64,000 nt of DNA, from contig NZ_LITT01000013.1 of the NCBI RefSeq assembly GCF_001636845.1, forward strand, positions 1-64,000, in the 5' to 3' direction. Both the position numbers and the translations under genes were made by a program. Shown here piece by piece: positions 54,603-63,030 of this stretch (within the stretch, counting starts at the first letter, position 1; every line of letters starts with the position of its first letter). The DNA comes from Clostridium ljungdahlii (GTDB lineage: Bacteria; Bacillota; Clostridia; Clostridiales; Clostridiaceae). The notes under the pieces were generated by a model. It was not told the DNA's origin and ran no database searches. It worked only from the letters and a program-made list of their open reading frames with translations.

Positions 54603-55268
54603 TTAGTCATGCGTTTTAAAACGAAGACCATCGAAAACGATAGCCAGCAAATGATGGAATCTGCTTGTATCAGAGACATCTTCAAGCTCATCTACAATCA
54701 TAAGAAGACCGGACATCAGGGCGAACAAATCCATGATGTTAATATCTTCCCGTACCGCCTTTGCCTGTTGCGCTCGGGTGAGGAGATCATCACATGCCGA
54801 CTGAAGATCCAACATTGCGCCGGAGACTTCCGTCCGTGCGCGAAAAGTTCCGATTCTGAAAGCGTCCCTCGCTGCCCTATTCGTAAAGCCATCTTCCATA
54901 ATGCCGGAAAGAAAATCAAAAAACGTTTTGCCGGGATCGGTATGGCTGATAAGGGCTTTTGCCTCCTCGGTAAGCTTTTGTTTATAACTGATACTGACTG
55001 CGTCAAATAATGCTTCTTTGGTTGGAAAATGACGATATATCGTACCGATGCCAATCCCGGCCATGCGGGCGATTTCACTGATTTGAACCGAAAGCCCTTT
55101 CTCTGAAAAAATTTTACGGGCCGCTTGCAGTATCAGCTCCCTATTCTGTTTTGCATCAGCCCGCAGCGTCTTTTCGGAATCATTAGAAAAGCAGGAATGA
55201 TCGGATTGCATATTTACCATTTCGTCAGTAGTATTTGCGGCAGCCAAAGATTTTTTCCCCTTTGCCAT
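54603..55268 (-). CDS. TetR-family transcriptional regulator
   Basis: 221 residues from the second ATG (55,268), which is 7 nt after AGGGG; the first ATG is 4 nt away. After a 35-residue variable start, the helix-turn-helix reads ILQAARKIFSEKGLSVQISE followed by IARMAGIGIGTIYRHFPTKEALF. The rest is the helical ligand domain. It is divergent from a drug-type MFS gene whose promoter carries two palindromes, so it should repress that gene until a drug-like ligand binds. Foreign base composition. Confidence 0.93.
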   Translation of the reverse strand: MAKGKKSLAAANTTDEMVNMQSDHSCFSNDSEKTLRADAKQNRELILQAARKIFSEKGLSVQISEIARMAGIGIGTIYRHFPTKEALFDAVSISYKQKLTEEAKALISHTDPGKTFFDFLSGIMEDGFTNRAARDAFRIGTFRARTEVSGAMLDLQSACDDLLTRAQQAKAVREDINIMDLFALMSGLLMIVDELEDVSDTSRFHHLLAIVFDGLRFKTHD

Positions 55269-55313
55269 CATAAGTCCCCTCTTTCCTCTTTATTTTACCT
55301 GAAAAAATGAATG

Positions 55314-55375
55314 TTGACAACGGAATCATGATTCCGTATAATATAGTCTATAAACGGAACGCCATTCCGTTTATA
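55314..55375 (+). promoter_or_regulatory. Promoter with two TetR-type operators
   Basis: TTGACA (55,314-55,319) and TATAAT (55,337-55,342) are 17 bp apart. GGAATCATGATTCC, a perfect 14-bp palindrome, fills the spacer (55,322-55,335). A second site at 55,349-55,375 has 11-bp perfect arms (tataaacggaa, ttccgtttata) around cgcca. Both share GGAA...TTCC half-sites, as expected for one repressor. Confidence 0.85.
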
Positions 55376-55426
55376 GATTGTAAAGGTGTTTTGAAAATCA
55401 AAAGCTATTTGGGAGGGAAAGATAGG

Positions 55427-56878
55427 ATGTCAAAAGGGAAAAAAGAGAAGCTCGACCCATTAGTTACCAGAGCAGCTATTATACTGGTAATCGGATCAAT
55501 TACGCCGCTGCTTGATTCCACGATGGTCAATGTAGCGATCCAGTCCATTTCGCTCGACTTCAAATGTACGATGTCAGTGATCCAATGGGTGATCACAGGG
55601 TATATGCTGGCGATGGGAATTGCCACGCCCATTTCCGGTTGGGCCAACAAACGCTTTGGTGGAAAGCAAGTTTATATATTTTCTTTAATCACATTTTTTG
55701 CAGGTTCCGTGCTGACAGCCCTGTCATGGGATATTGGAAGCCTGATTGTATTCCGGCTCATTCAGGGGCTTGGCGCCGGACTGATGGTTCCTATCACATT
55801 AAACCTGCTCGTACAGATATCAGGAGGGAAACAATTAGGTCAGATAATGTCCTATATGAGTATTCCTTCTGCGTTGGGACCGATTTTAGGACCGGTGTTG
55901 GGCGGGGTGATTGTAAACGGCCTAGGTTGGCGCTGGATTTTTTACGTAAATGTTCCCGTTATTCTGGTTGCAATTCTTTTGGCCGTGAAAGGGTTGCCGA
56001 AAGATAAAATATCCGATCACAAAGGGACCCTTGATTGGATCGGTATCTCCATGCTTTCTCCCGCGTTTGCCATTCTCATTTACGGAATCTCCCAGATCAG
56101 CTCTTATGGAGGAATCATAAACAGCGCGGTATTTGTGCCGCTTATGATCGGTGTTGTCCTGATGGCTGCATTCGTTGTTTATGCTCTGCATAGTAAAGGC
56201 ACTCCGGTGGTAGATTTACGCCTTTTCCGATTGAAAAATTTTTCCGTATGCAGTATCCTGCTTTTTCTTTCCGGACTAATCATCAATGGGTCGATGCTGC
56301 TCTTCCCGTTATACTATCAGCAGGTACGCAGTGAAAGCGCTTTTTATGCCGGATTGTTACTGATTCCGCAAAGCATCGGCATGCTAGCGACACAGAACTG
56401 GTTTGGGAAGCTTACTGACCGAATCGGCTCGCGCTGGATTGTTCTCACAAGCCTTATGATAACCGTCCTGGGCACAATTCCCTTTGCTTTTGCGGATGGA
56501 AGTACCAATCAAGTGTTGCTGGCAATCGCGCTGCTGATCCGTGGCGCCGGTCTTGGTGGATTGTATATCCCGATTATGGCTTCTGCATACATAGGAATTG
56601 AGGAGAAGCATGTTCCGGACGCCAGCACAGTGACAAGAATACTGCAAACCATCGGGGGCGCGTTCGGACCGGCGATTCTGGCAACAGTGATTCAATCCCA
56701 ACTTACCGTTCATCAAACAATGAAGGTAGCCCAAGCGGAAGCAGGAGCATACAATATGGCCTTTTGGTGGTCGATTGCTTTCGCCGTGATTGCTTTTATT
56801 CCAACTTTCTTTTTGCCGTTGCGTAAAAACACGTCAGAAATAAAGCCAGCGTCACAAGCTGATGGAGGCAAGCAATAA
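55427..56878 (+). CDS. DHA2-family (EmrB/QacA) MFS drug efflux transporter
   Basis: 483 residues from ATG 55,427, after GGGAGGGAAAGATAGG; the frame is open 40 codons further upstream. About fourteen membrane helices. PLLDSTMVNVAIQSIS in helix 1 is the DHA2 motif D1 region, GYMLAMGIATPISGWANKRFGGKQV the A-type loop, and LGPILGPVLGGVIV the antiporter motif C. It should expel hydrophobic drugs in exchange for protons. Control by the divergent TetR gene is clear from the operators. Foreign origin. Confidence 0.92.
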   Translation: MSKGKKEKLDPLVTRAAIILVIGSITPLLDSTMVNVAIQSISLDFKCTMSVIQWVITGYMLAMGIATPISGWANKRFGGKQVYIFSLITFFAGSVLTALSWDIGSLIVFRLIQGLGAGLMVPITLNLLVQISGGKQLGQIMSYMSIPSALGPILGPVLGGVIVNGLGWRWIFYVNVPVILVAILLAVKGLPKDKISDHKGTLDWIGISMLSPAFAILIYGISQISSYGGIINSAVFVPLMIGVVLMAAFVVYALHSKGTPVVDLRLFRLKNFSVCSILLFLSGLIINGSMLLFPLYYQQVRSESAFYAGLLLIPQSIGMLATQNWFGKLTDRIGSRWIVLTSLMITVLGTIPFAFADGSTNQVLLAIALLIRGAGLGGLYIPIMASAYIGIEEKHVPDASTVTRILQTIGGAFGPAILATVIQSQLTVHQTMKVAQAEAGAYNMAFWWSIAFAVIAFIPTFFLPLRKNTSEIKPASQADGGKQ

Positions 56879-56973
56879 AAGCGTATCGAAATTGGAGAAA
56901 GGAATATATTACAACATAATTAAGAAAAATACTATATAACATTTTACCCATATGATCCAACAAACTAAAAAAT

Positions 56974-57753
56974 TTGGTATATATTGTAGTAGGAATAGTA
57001 CTATCAAAATCAGTTGTACTATCAGAAATATCAGAGAAACTGAAAAATGATTATACAGAAGCTGGTGAAGCCAGCAAGATAAAAAGAATATTTAGATTTT
57101 TAACAAGTCCTATAATAAAATCAGATTACCTATATTATAACTTTATTGCTGAGGTAATGAAAAAATACATTAAGAGAAGTAACAATAATAAGCTAATCAT
57201 AATATTTGACCATACAACTATAGAGGATAAATTCTTAATACTGCAGTTTTCATTGAAAGTAGGTAAAAGGGTTGTTCCCCTATGGTACAAAATATTCAAG
57301 TATAAGGAAAAAGGCAGCAAAAGTTTTAAACATATAAAGCAGGGAATAAAAGAACTCAATGATATTTTTGCTTCATACAATTATGAAGTTATACTGCTTG
57401 TAGATAGAGGCTTTAAAAGTATAGATTTATTCAGATTTATAGATGAGCTTGGATGGAAATATTGTATAAGATGCACTAATGATATGCTTGTAAAAATAGA
57501 GAAAAATGAAAAAATAAAATACCTTAGAGATATAAAACCTCTAAAGAAAAGTGTTAAAAAGTTCAATAAAATCTTACTGAGTGCAGAGGAATATGTATGT
57601 AATTTAGCAGTATGTAAGGCTGAAGAAGCAGAGGATACATGGTATCTAGTAACTAATATGTCTAGTAAGAGGGCTGTTAATGAATATAAAAAGAGATTTG
57701 ATATAGAAGAAATGTTTAGAGATCTAAAGTCCAGTGGATTTAATATGGAATAG
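56974..57753 (+). pseudogene. IS4-family transposase, truncated
   Basis: 259 codons remain from a longer DDE transposase, AT-rich again. IIIFDHTTIEDKF carries the first Asp, VILLVDRGFKSIDLFRFID the second, and YKKRFDIEEMFRDLKSSGFN the Y-R-E-K signature with the catalytic Glu. The frame opens without a proper start and stops right after GFNME, so both the N-terminus and the C-terminal tail are lost. I could not find terminal inverted repeats. It lies at the right side of the foreign cargo. Confidence 0.75.
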
Positions 57754-57830
57754 TCTCACTTGGGTGGCGCTTGAAGACCTATAAATTTGACTTGTAGTGT
57801 ATAGTGCTAAGCATTCAAGGAGCAATATAA

Positions 57831-58475
57831 ATGGATAACGAAAAACTTAAGAGAGATAAAAAAATCTTTATATGGATAATAAATATAATTTTATTTGTAT
57901 CATGGTTTCTGTCTCAAGAACCGTGCATACAATTTATTAGGTTGCTATTAGGCCCAAAAGCAAAAGAAACTTTATTTGGTTTTCCTCTTGCATTACAAAT
58001 ATTTTCATCAGTTAATTTTTATATTATGTCTGTTTTTTATACTGACGAATACAATCAAATAACTGTGTCGATGAAGAAAAGTTCTTTGAGGCGTAAAGCC
58101 ACGGTTATATTGTTTTTCCTTGGTGATTGGTTATATAGAATCCTAGTGTTCCTGTTAATGCTCTTATACAAACTAATATTTGCTTTTAGTGATGACCAAG
58201 ATGGTATTAAAACTGTTGACGACACACACAAATCGATTATGCAAAGGTATGAAAAATATCCTATAAAACTGAAAATACTGTGCATTGCGTTGGCATTATC
58301 AGGTTTGCTTTTCTTAATAGCGTATATACTGGAACTTGCCGCCCCAGAAATATTACAATATTATTCCAAGGCTATTGGTCTTGCCGTTTCACTTATTGGT
58401 TTTTTTAGTATTGCTCGCTCATCAACAACTTATTTCCTGAGCCGAGGTAATGTAGTTAAGGAAAATGAAGATTAA
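57831..58475 (+). CDS. Hypothetical membrane protein
   Basis: 214 residues with hydrophobic segments at about 11-30, 47-68, 92-118, 150-170 and 180-200. No recognised domain. The ribosome site AAGGAG is 8 nt before the ATG. It is AT-rich, unlike the drug-resistance cargo, and lies between the broken transposase and the right island border, so it may belong to an older insertion. Function unknown. Confidence 0.6.
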   Translation: MDNEKLKRDKKIFIWIINIILFVSWFLSQEPCIQFIRLLLGPKAKETLFGFPLALQIFSSVNFYIMSVFYTDEYNQITVSMKKSSLRRKATVILFFLGDWLYRILVFLLMLLYKLIFAFSDDQDGIKTVDDTHKSIMQRYEKYPIKLKILCIALALSGLLFLIAYILELAAPEILQYYSKAIGLAVSLIGFFSIARSSTTYFLSRGNVVKENED

Positions 58476-58587
58476 TAAGTACATTCCCCCAAAATTCAAA
58501 TTTTCTGCGTGATTGGATAGACAATGTGGTGTAATATTCGTTTGCCTGATACCGAAAACCTTTATTTTATGTGGGTTCCCAAGTTTG

Positions 58588-58608
58588 TCGTTATGAACAC
58601 TCGCACCA
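58588..58608 (-). repeat. Right border of island: inverted terminal motif plus CGCACCA
   Basis: TCGTTATGAACACTCG (58,588-58,603) is the exact inverse of the left-border motif, and CGCACCA (58,602-58,608) directly repeats the tRNA-Leu end. The rest of 58,609-58,846 is AT-rich and shows only the ribosome site of the next gene. Confidence 0.6.
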
Positions 58609-58846
58609 AATGAATACTTAATGGCATTCATCAAGTTTTAATATAAAATTTTGTACACTAGGGCTTAAAGAATTATTTGAGTGACTGGTGTATTTTTATT
58701 TTATAATAGAAGGTTGAAGTAGCTGAAAATATTGATATGTGAAAGCTACAGAGTACAAAAATAACTAATTTTCTACAAAATATTTACTACTTGTCCGAAA
58801 AGTTATAAGATTATAGGAGAGGATGTTTTGTAGAGGAGATGGGAAA

Positions 58847-59242
58847 GTGGAAGGTACCAATGATAAATTAATTCAAGTTGGAAGATTTTATCAAAAATTA
58901 AATGATATAATTGGTTCAAATTTACCATTACAAAAAATATATCGTTCTAAAGGACTCCCAGCCCATTTAATAAAGGAAAAACATTTTAATTGTTTAAAAC
59001 ATATAGATGATATATCAAATATCATAAAAAATCCTGATTATGTCGGGATAAATCCAAATGAAAAAGGGGATACTGTAGAATTAATTAAAGTACTTGATAA
59101 AAATATCCTAGTTGGAATAAAGTTAGATGTTGATGAAAATTATTTATATGTCTCTACAATGTATGATGTTCAAGAATCGAAGCTTCGGCGAAGGTTACAT
59201 AGTGGAAGAGTTAAGAAATTTATTATTGACAAAAATGAGTAA
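58847..59242 (+). CDS. PBECR-type nuclease-fold protein (probable toxin-like RNase)
   Basis: 131 residues from a GTG 8 nt after AGAGGAG; an ATG eight codons upstream (58,823) abuts another AGGAG and is less well spaced. The core reads IYRSKGLPAHLIKEKHFNCL, then NPDYVGINPNEKGDTVELIK, ILVGIKLDVDENYLYVSTMY, and ends in KLRRRLHSGRVKK. This matches the PBECR class of barnase/EndoU/colicin-like nucleases found in phages and conflict systems, with a candidate catalytic His in EKHF. It ends overlapping a short second ORF. Activity is unproven. Confidence 0.6.
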   Translation: MEGTNDKLIQVGRFYQKLNDIIGSNLPLQKIYRSKGLPAHLIKEKHFNCLKHIDDISNIIKNPDYVGINPNEKGDTVELIKVLDKNILVGIKLDVDENYLYVSTMYDVQESKLRRRLHSGRVKKFIIDKNE

Positions 59243-59333
59243 AGAATGTATTATAGTTATAGCAAGTGAATATGATAATTATAGGATTATTGAGGTCGGA
59301 AATGGTTCCCGACACACTCGAAAGAGTACCTGA
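59235..59333 (+). CDS. Short ORF overlapping the PBECR gene end
   Basis: 32 codons, ATG at 59,235 overlapping the preceding stop region. The peptide (SKECIIVIASEYDNYRIIEV...) is probably the start of a longer partner that has been cut, since it ends abruptly ahead of a terminator-like hairpin. It could be a residual antitoxin gene, but that is speculation. Confidence 0.3.
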   Translation: MSKECIIVIASEYDNYRIIEVGNGSRHTRKST

Positions 59334-59374
59334 GATGATGGATACACCGCCCATCCAGTAATCCAAACGTATAT

Positions 59375-59404
59375 AAGGCCTCTGATTGATTTTAGAGGTC
59401 TTTT
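59375..59404 (+). terminator. Terminator after the PBECR gene pair
   Basis: aaggcctct pairs with agaggtctt (one G-U) around a 10-nt loop, followed by tttgct. Confidence 0.6.
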
Positions 59405-59746
59405 GCTATGTTCAAATTTTTAAAAAATAAATATATAACTTTAGCTAAAAATTTTAAGGAGCTTATAGAAATATAGAGCAGGATTAAATAGAATAGTATA
59501 GTACATTTTGCTGTGATATACTAAAATATATATGTATTTTTCAGATTTATTTGAAAACGATCAACCAGTTGTATCTCAATAATCTAAGATGAAGGTTAAT
59601 TGTTTGATTAAAATACCTCCTCTTAGATGTCAACTTATATAAACAGAGTTCTTGTCATCAGATAAATATAAGAAGATGGAGGTAAGATAACAGCTAATAA
59701 AACTTTATATAATGTTTGTAATATAGTAAATTCAAGAGGTAATTAT
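59405..59746. other. Left flank of the IS607-type element
   Basis: AT-rich non-coding DNA. It should contain the left end of the IS607-type element, but these elements have no inverted repeats and I cannot place the boundary. A short atctaagatg/tcttagat pairing is the only structure noted. Confidence 0.4.
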
Positions 59747-60122
59747 ATGAAATACTATTTTATTAGAGAATTTTCAAAACTAATATGTAAAAATTCTCAA
59801 ACATTAAGGGAGTGGGATAAAAAAGATATATTAAAACACACCATGTTGCTCCAACAGGATACTGATACTATTCACAAGAACAACTTAATTATTTTTTAGG
59901 AATTAAAGGCATTGAAACTAAAACTAAAAAAGTAGTTGGATATTGTAGAGTTAGTTCTCACAAACAAAAGGATGACCTTGAAAGACAATCGATGCGGAAT
60001 TAGCTGAAAATTTAATCCAAATTGTAACTGCTTTTAGTTGTGGATTACAAGGTAAAAGGGCTCATAGAGCTAAAAAAATGATTAAGGAGTTGCTTAAGAA
60101 TGATACTGGCGAAGAAAGTTAG
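59747..60122 (+). pseudogene. tnpA: IS607-type tnpA (serine recombinase), broken
   Basis: The first frame reads MKYYFIREFSKLICKNSQTL up to DILKH, a MerR-like DNA-binding start. A frameshift follows; the next frame gives HVAPTGY, a TGA in place of an Arg codon, YYSQEQLNYFLGIK and VVGYCRVSSHKQKDDLERQ, the catalytic Ser block. Homology then jumps to AELAENLIQIVTAFSCGLQG and RAHRAKKMIKELLKN in a third frame, so most of the catalytic domain is missing. The end overlaps tnpB by 23 bp, as in intact IS607 elements. Confidence 0.8.
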
Positions 60123-61215
60123 AATTATACCTAATATAGAGCAGGAACAACAACTTTGGAAGTCTGTTGGAACAGCAAGATTTATTTATAACTGGACACT
60201 TGCAAGGCAACAAGAAAATTATAAAAATGGTTGTAAATTCATTAATGATGGTGATTTAAGAAAAGAAATTACTTTAATGAAGCAAACGGAAGAATATTGC
60301 TGGCTAAATGAAGTATCTAATAATGTAGCAAAACAGGCTGTAAAAGATGCTTGTAATGCTTATAAAAGATTCTTTAAAGGATTAGCAGATAAACCAAGAT
60401 TTAAAAGTAGAAGAAAAAGCAAACCATCATTTTATAATGACAATATAAAATTAAAAGTTAAGGCTAATATGGTTTTAATTGAAAAGGTAGGTTGGGTTAA
60501 AACAGCAGAACAAATATCAATGAAAGTTAAGCATACCAACCCAAGAGTGAGTTTTGATGGGAAGTATTGGTACTTATCTGCAGGTATTGAGAAAGAAAAT
60601 CCAATATTAGAATTAACTGATGAAAGCATAGGTATAGATGTTGGAATTAAAGACCTTGCCATATGCTCAAATGGAATGACTTTTAAAAATATTAATAAAA
60701 CAAGATTAGTTAAAAAATTAGAAAAAAGATTACGTAGGTTGCAACGTAGAGTTTCAAGAAAATATGAGTTAAATAAGGAAGGGAAGAAGTTCGTCAAAAC
60801 AAGCAACATTATAAAACTTGAAAAACAGATAAAATTGCTTTATAGAAGGTTAGCTAATATTAGGAACAACTATTTACATCAAGCAACTATCAAGATAGTG
60901 AAAGCCAAGCCGTCAAGAGTTGTTATGGAAACACTTAATATTAAAGGTATGATGAAAAATCGTCATTTATCAAAATCAATAGCTAAGCAAGGATTATATG
61001 AATTTAAAAGACAGCTTCAATATAAATGTCAATTTTATAGAATTGAATTTGTCGAAGCTGATAAATGGTATCCTTCATCAAAGACATGTAGTAAGTGTGG
61101 TCATGTAAAATCTAAATTATTACTATCAAAAAGAACTTATATCTGTGAAGAATGTGGAGCTATAATTGATAGAGATTTTAATGCTTCAATCAATTTAAGC
61201 AGATATTCAGCATAA
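60100..61215 (+). CDS. tnpB: IS607-associated TnpB (RNA-guided nuclease family), intact
   Basis: 371 residues, AAGGAG upstream of the ATG. The split RuvC triad appears complete: Asp 180 in IGIDVGIKDLA, Glu 277 in VVMETLNIKGM and Asp 359 in IDRDFNASINL. A zinc ribbon lies between the last two (CSKCGHVKSKLL, then CEECGAII). The N-terminal helix-turn-helix-like part (VRIIPNIEQEQQLWKSVGTA) is typical. TnpB proteins are ancestors of Cas12 and cut DNA guided by an RNA from the element's 3' end. The frame is uninterrupted although its tnpA is dead. Confidence 0.92.
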   Translation: MILAKKVRIIPNIEQEQQLWKSVGTARFIYNWTLARQQENYKNGCKFINDGDLRKEITLMKQTEEYCWLNEVSNNVAKQAVKDACNAYKRFFKGLADKPRFKSRRKSKPSFYNDNIKLKVKANMVLIEKVGWVKTAEQISMKVKHTNPRVSFDGKYWYLSAGIEKENPILELTDESIGIDVGIKDLAICSNGMTFKNINKTRLVKKLEKRLRRLQRRVSRKYELNKEGKKFVKTSNIIKLEKQIKLLYRRLANIRNNYLHQATIKIVKAKPSRVVMETLNIKGMMKNRHLSKSIAKQGLYEFKRQLQYKCQFYRIEFVEADKWYPSSKTCSKCGHVKSKLLLSKRTYICEECGAIIDRDFNASINLSRYSA

Positions 61216-61300
61216 CTACCTAAACAGTTGTGTCTGAGGTGTAGGATTCGTTGTATCCGAAGTTAAGCCCTTGGAGTGTTATATCAAACGAAAGTAGCTT
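61160..61300 (+). ncRNA. Candidate reRNA (omegaRNA) at the 3' end of tnpB
   Basis: TnpB guide RNAs come from the last part of the gene and the sequence after it, with the guide beyond the element end. The region after the stop (61,216-61,300) has paired segments (tgtgtctgaggtgtagg, gtatccgaagttaagccc) unlike the AT-rich neighbourhood. The element end, and so the guide, is not located. Confidence 0.4.
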
Positions 61301-61380
61301 TATAGCAAAATCGGACATATTGAAGAGGGAATTAAACAAGCTTTATAGAGTTTTATAAGGTTTTGGCAACGGTATTAACG

Positions 61381-62268
61381 ATGAAAAAAAGATTGATTGG
61401 ATCAATATGTTTATTCTTAGCAGCTTGTATATGGGGTGGAATGTATGTAGTTAGTAAATATATACTGGAGTTTATTTCTCCAATTACACTTGTGTGGATT
61501 AGATATGTAATTGCATTTGTGGTTTTATTTTTAATACTTATGTTTTTTAATTATAAAAAAGGATATAAGGTAGTTATAAAAAAGAAGGACTGGCTTCTCA
61601 TTGCATGGATAGGTTTTATAGGATATTTTATTTCTATATGCCTCCAGTTTATAGGTACAAAATTATCAGATGCCCATATGGGATCATTAATTACAGCGTC
61701 TACACCTGTATTTGTGATTATATTTGCCAGATTCATACTTAAGGAATTATTTACAAAGAAAAAAATAATTTCTTTAATACTTGCTACCTTTGGTGTCGTC
61801 ATAGTTATTGGATTGGATTCCATGTTTATGAAACATCTTTTAGGGAATATAATTCTTGTTGGAGCTGCTGTGACCTGGGCGTTATTGTCTGTTTATGTAA
61901 AAATAGCATCTAAGCGATTTGATTCACTAATTATAACTACATATGCAATGCTATTTGCTTTAATATTTACCACTCCACTTATGCTCATGCAGCATAATGA
62001 TTTTACATTAATACTAAATGATAGAAGTCTAATACTTGGGATGATTTATCTTGGAGTTGTATCTACAGCAGGAGCATTTTTTTTGTGGAATAAAGGTATT
62101 GAACTTATGGATGCAGGAATTGGATCACTATTTTTATTTTTTCAGCCTGTTACGGGTTCAATTTTTGGATGGCTCTACCTCCACGAGCAGCTTACATTTG
62201 GTTTTTTTATAGGTGGGATACTTATAGTAATTGCAGTGGTTATAGCTACTACAAGTGCGGATAATTGA
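61381..62268 (+). CDS. EamA/DMT-family transporter
   Basis: 295 residues from ATG 61,381, with ten hydrophobic segments forming two EamA repeats: CIWGGMYVVSKYILEFISPI near 15 and VGAAVTWALLSVYVKIASKR near 165. Family members export metabolites or amino acids. There is no good ribosome site before the ATG (or the TTG six codons upstream), perhaps because the IS607-type insertion lies only about 100 bp away. Expression may therefore be altered. Substrate unknown. Confidence 0.85.
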   Translation: MKKRLIGSICLFLAACIWGGMYVVSKYILEFISPITLVWIRYVIAFVVLFLILMFFNYKKGYKVVIKKKDWLLIAWIGFIGYFISICLQFIGTKLSDAHMGSLITASTPVFVIIFARFILKELFTKKKIISLILATFGVVIVIGLDSMFMKHLLGNIILVGAAVTWALLSVYVKIASKRFDSLIITTYAMLFALIFTTPLMLMQHNDFTLILNDRSLILGMIYLGVVSTAGAFFLWNKGIELMDAGIGSLFLFFQPVTGSIFGWLYLHEQLTFGFFIGGILIVIAVVIATTSADN

Positions 62269-62285
62269 TGAAGTAAAAAATGCTA

Positions 62286-62855
62286 TTACATGGCTTTTTC
62301 TTGTAACAGCATTTTTTCTATAATATTATATATTTCATTCCAATTTAATACTCTGGTGATATTTTGATTTAAGGGCATACGGTTGTAGTTTGTGTCTACT
62401 AGTAGTACTTTAAAGTTACTTTTAGATAATTCAATGGCATTTTCATAACTATCTTCTATAAATATATCACAGTTTAAGTTTTTAGCTGTACCTACCTTAT
62501 GAGCGGAACCAAGGACGTAAATACTATCGTAAGGTATTTCGTATTTATTCAAGTATTTGTGTGTTACAATTTCCAGACATTTTTCACGAGCAGTTACAAA
62601 ATAAATGCTATTTAATTCTGCGAGTTTTTGTATAACTTCTACAGCGTCTTTTCTTATTGTCTCTTTACTATGAAGTTTAAATTTAATTTTATTGTAAAAA
62701 TCAGTATACTCATCTCTTGTTATTCCAATAATTTTATGAAGTTCATATTGTGTTACTTTATCGGCAGTTATATTCTTATTAAAGTATTTATTGGCACTTT
62801 CTATCCAGTAATATGGGTCTGTAATTGTTCCGTCAATGTCTATACATATATTCAT
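62286..62855 (-). CDS. HAD-family hydrolase, 5'-nucleotidase-like
   Basis: 189 residues. HAD motif I is ICIDIDGTITDP with the nucleophile Asp near 5 and the acid Asp two residues on; motif II is YFVTAREKC; motif IV is IFIEDSYENAIELS. The arrangement resembles the 5'(3')-deoxyribonucleotidase-like YqfW proteins of Firmicutes. It probably dephosphorylates a small phosphorylated metabolite. AGGAGGTAT precedes the ATG. It is convergent with the EamA gene, 17 bp apart. Confidence 0.85.
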   Translation of the reverse strand: MNICIDIDGTITDPYYWIESANKYFNKNITADKVTQYELHKIIGITRDEYTDFYNKIKFKLHSKETIRKDAVEVIQKLAELNSIYFVTAREKCLEIVTHKYLNKYEIPYDSIYVLGSAHKVGTAKNLNCDIFIEDSYENAIELSKSNFKVLLVDTNYNRMPLNQNITRVLNWNEIYNIIEKMLLQEKAM

Positions 62856-63030
62856 ATTTTTTATACCTCCTATATAGATATACTAATGTATAATTATTAA
62901 TAGGATATTAAAACAAAATTAAATCTGTGTAAAAATATAATATAGTAGAAGAATAATATTAACTGGAATATTAAGGAAATAAATGGTATAATGTACATAT
63001 CATAAAAAATGAAAAAGGGACAGTGATATT

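Larger units (their letters stand above)
51524..58601. mobile_element. Degenerate integrative element at tRNA-Leu with foreign cargo
   Basis: A ~7.1-kb block bordered by a direct CGCACCA and inverted CGAGTGTTCATAACGA. Inside are remnants of a serine recombinase and a Tn1549-like relaxase, both with deletions, then MerR-SDR and TetR-MFS pairs, a truncated IS4-type transposase and a membrane protein gene. Much of 51.6-56.9 kb is clearly richer in G+C and uses other codons than the rest of the window. No intact mobility gene remains, so the island is probably fixed. Confidence 0.65.

Noticed and set aside
54540-55010. 156-residue plus-strand frame opposite the TetR gene
   Set aside because: It is a shadow of the well-supported TetR coding strand and has no family resemblance.
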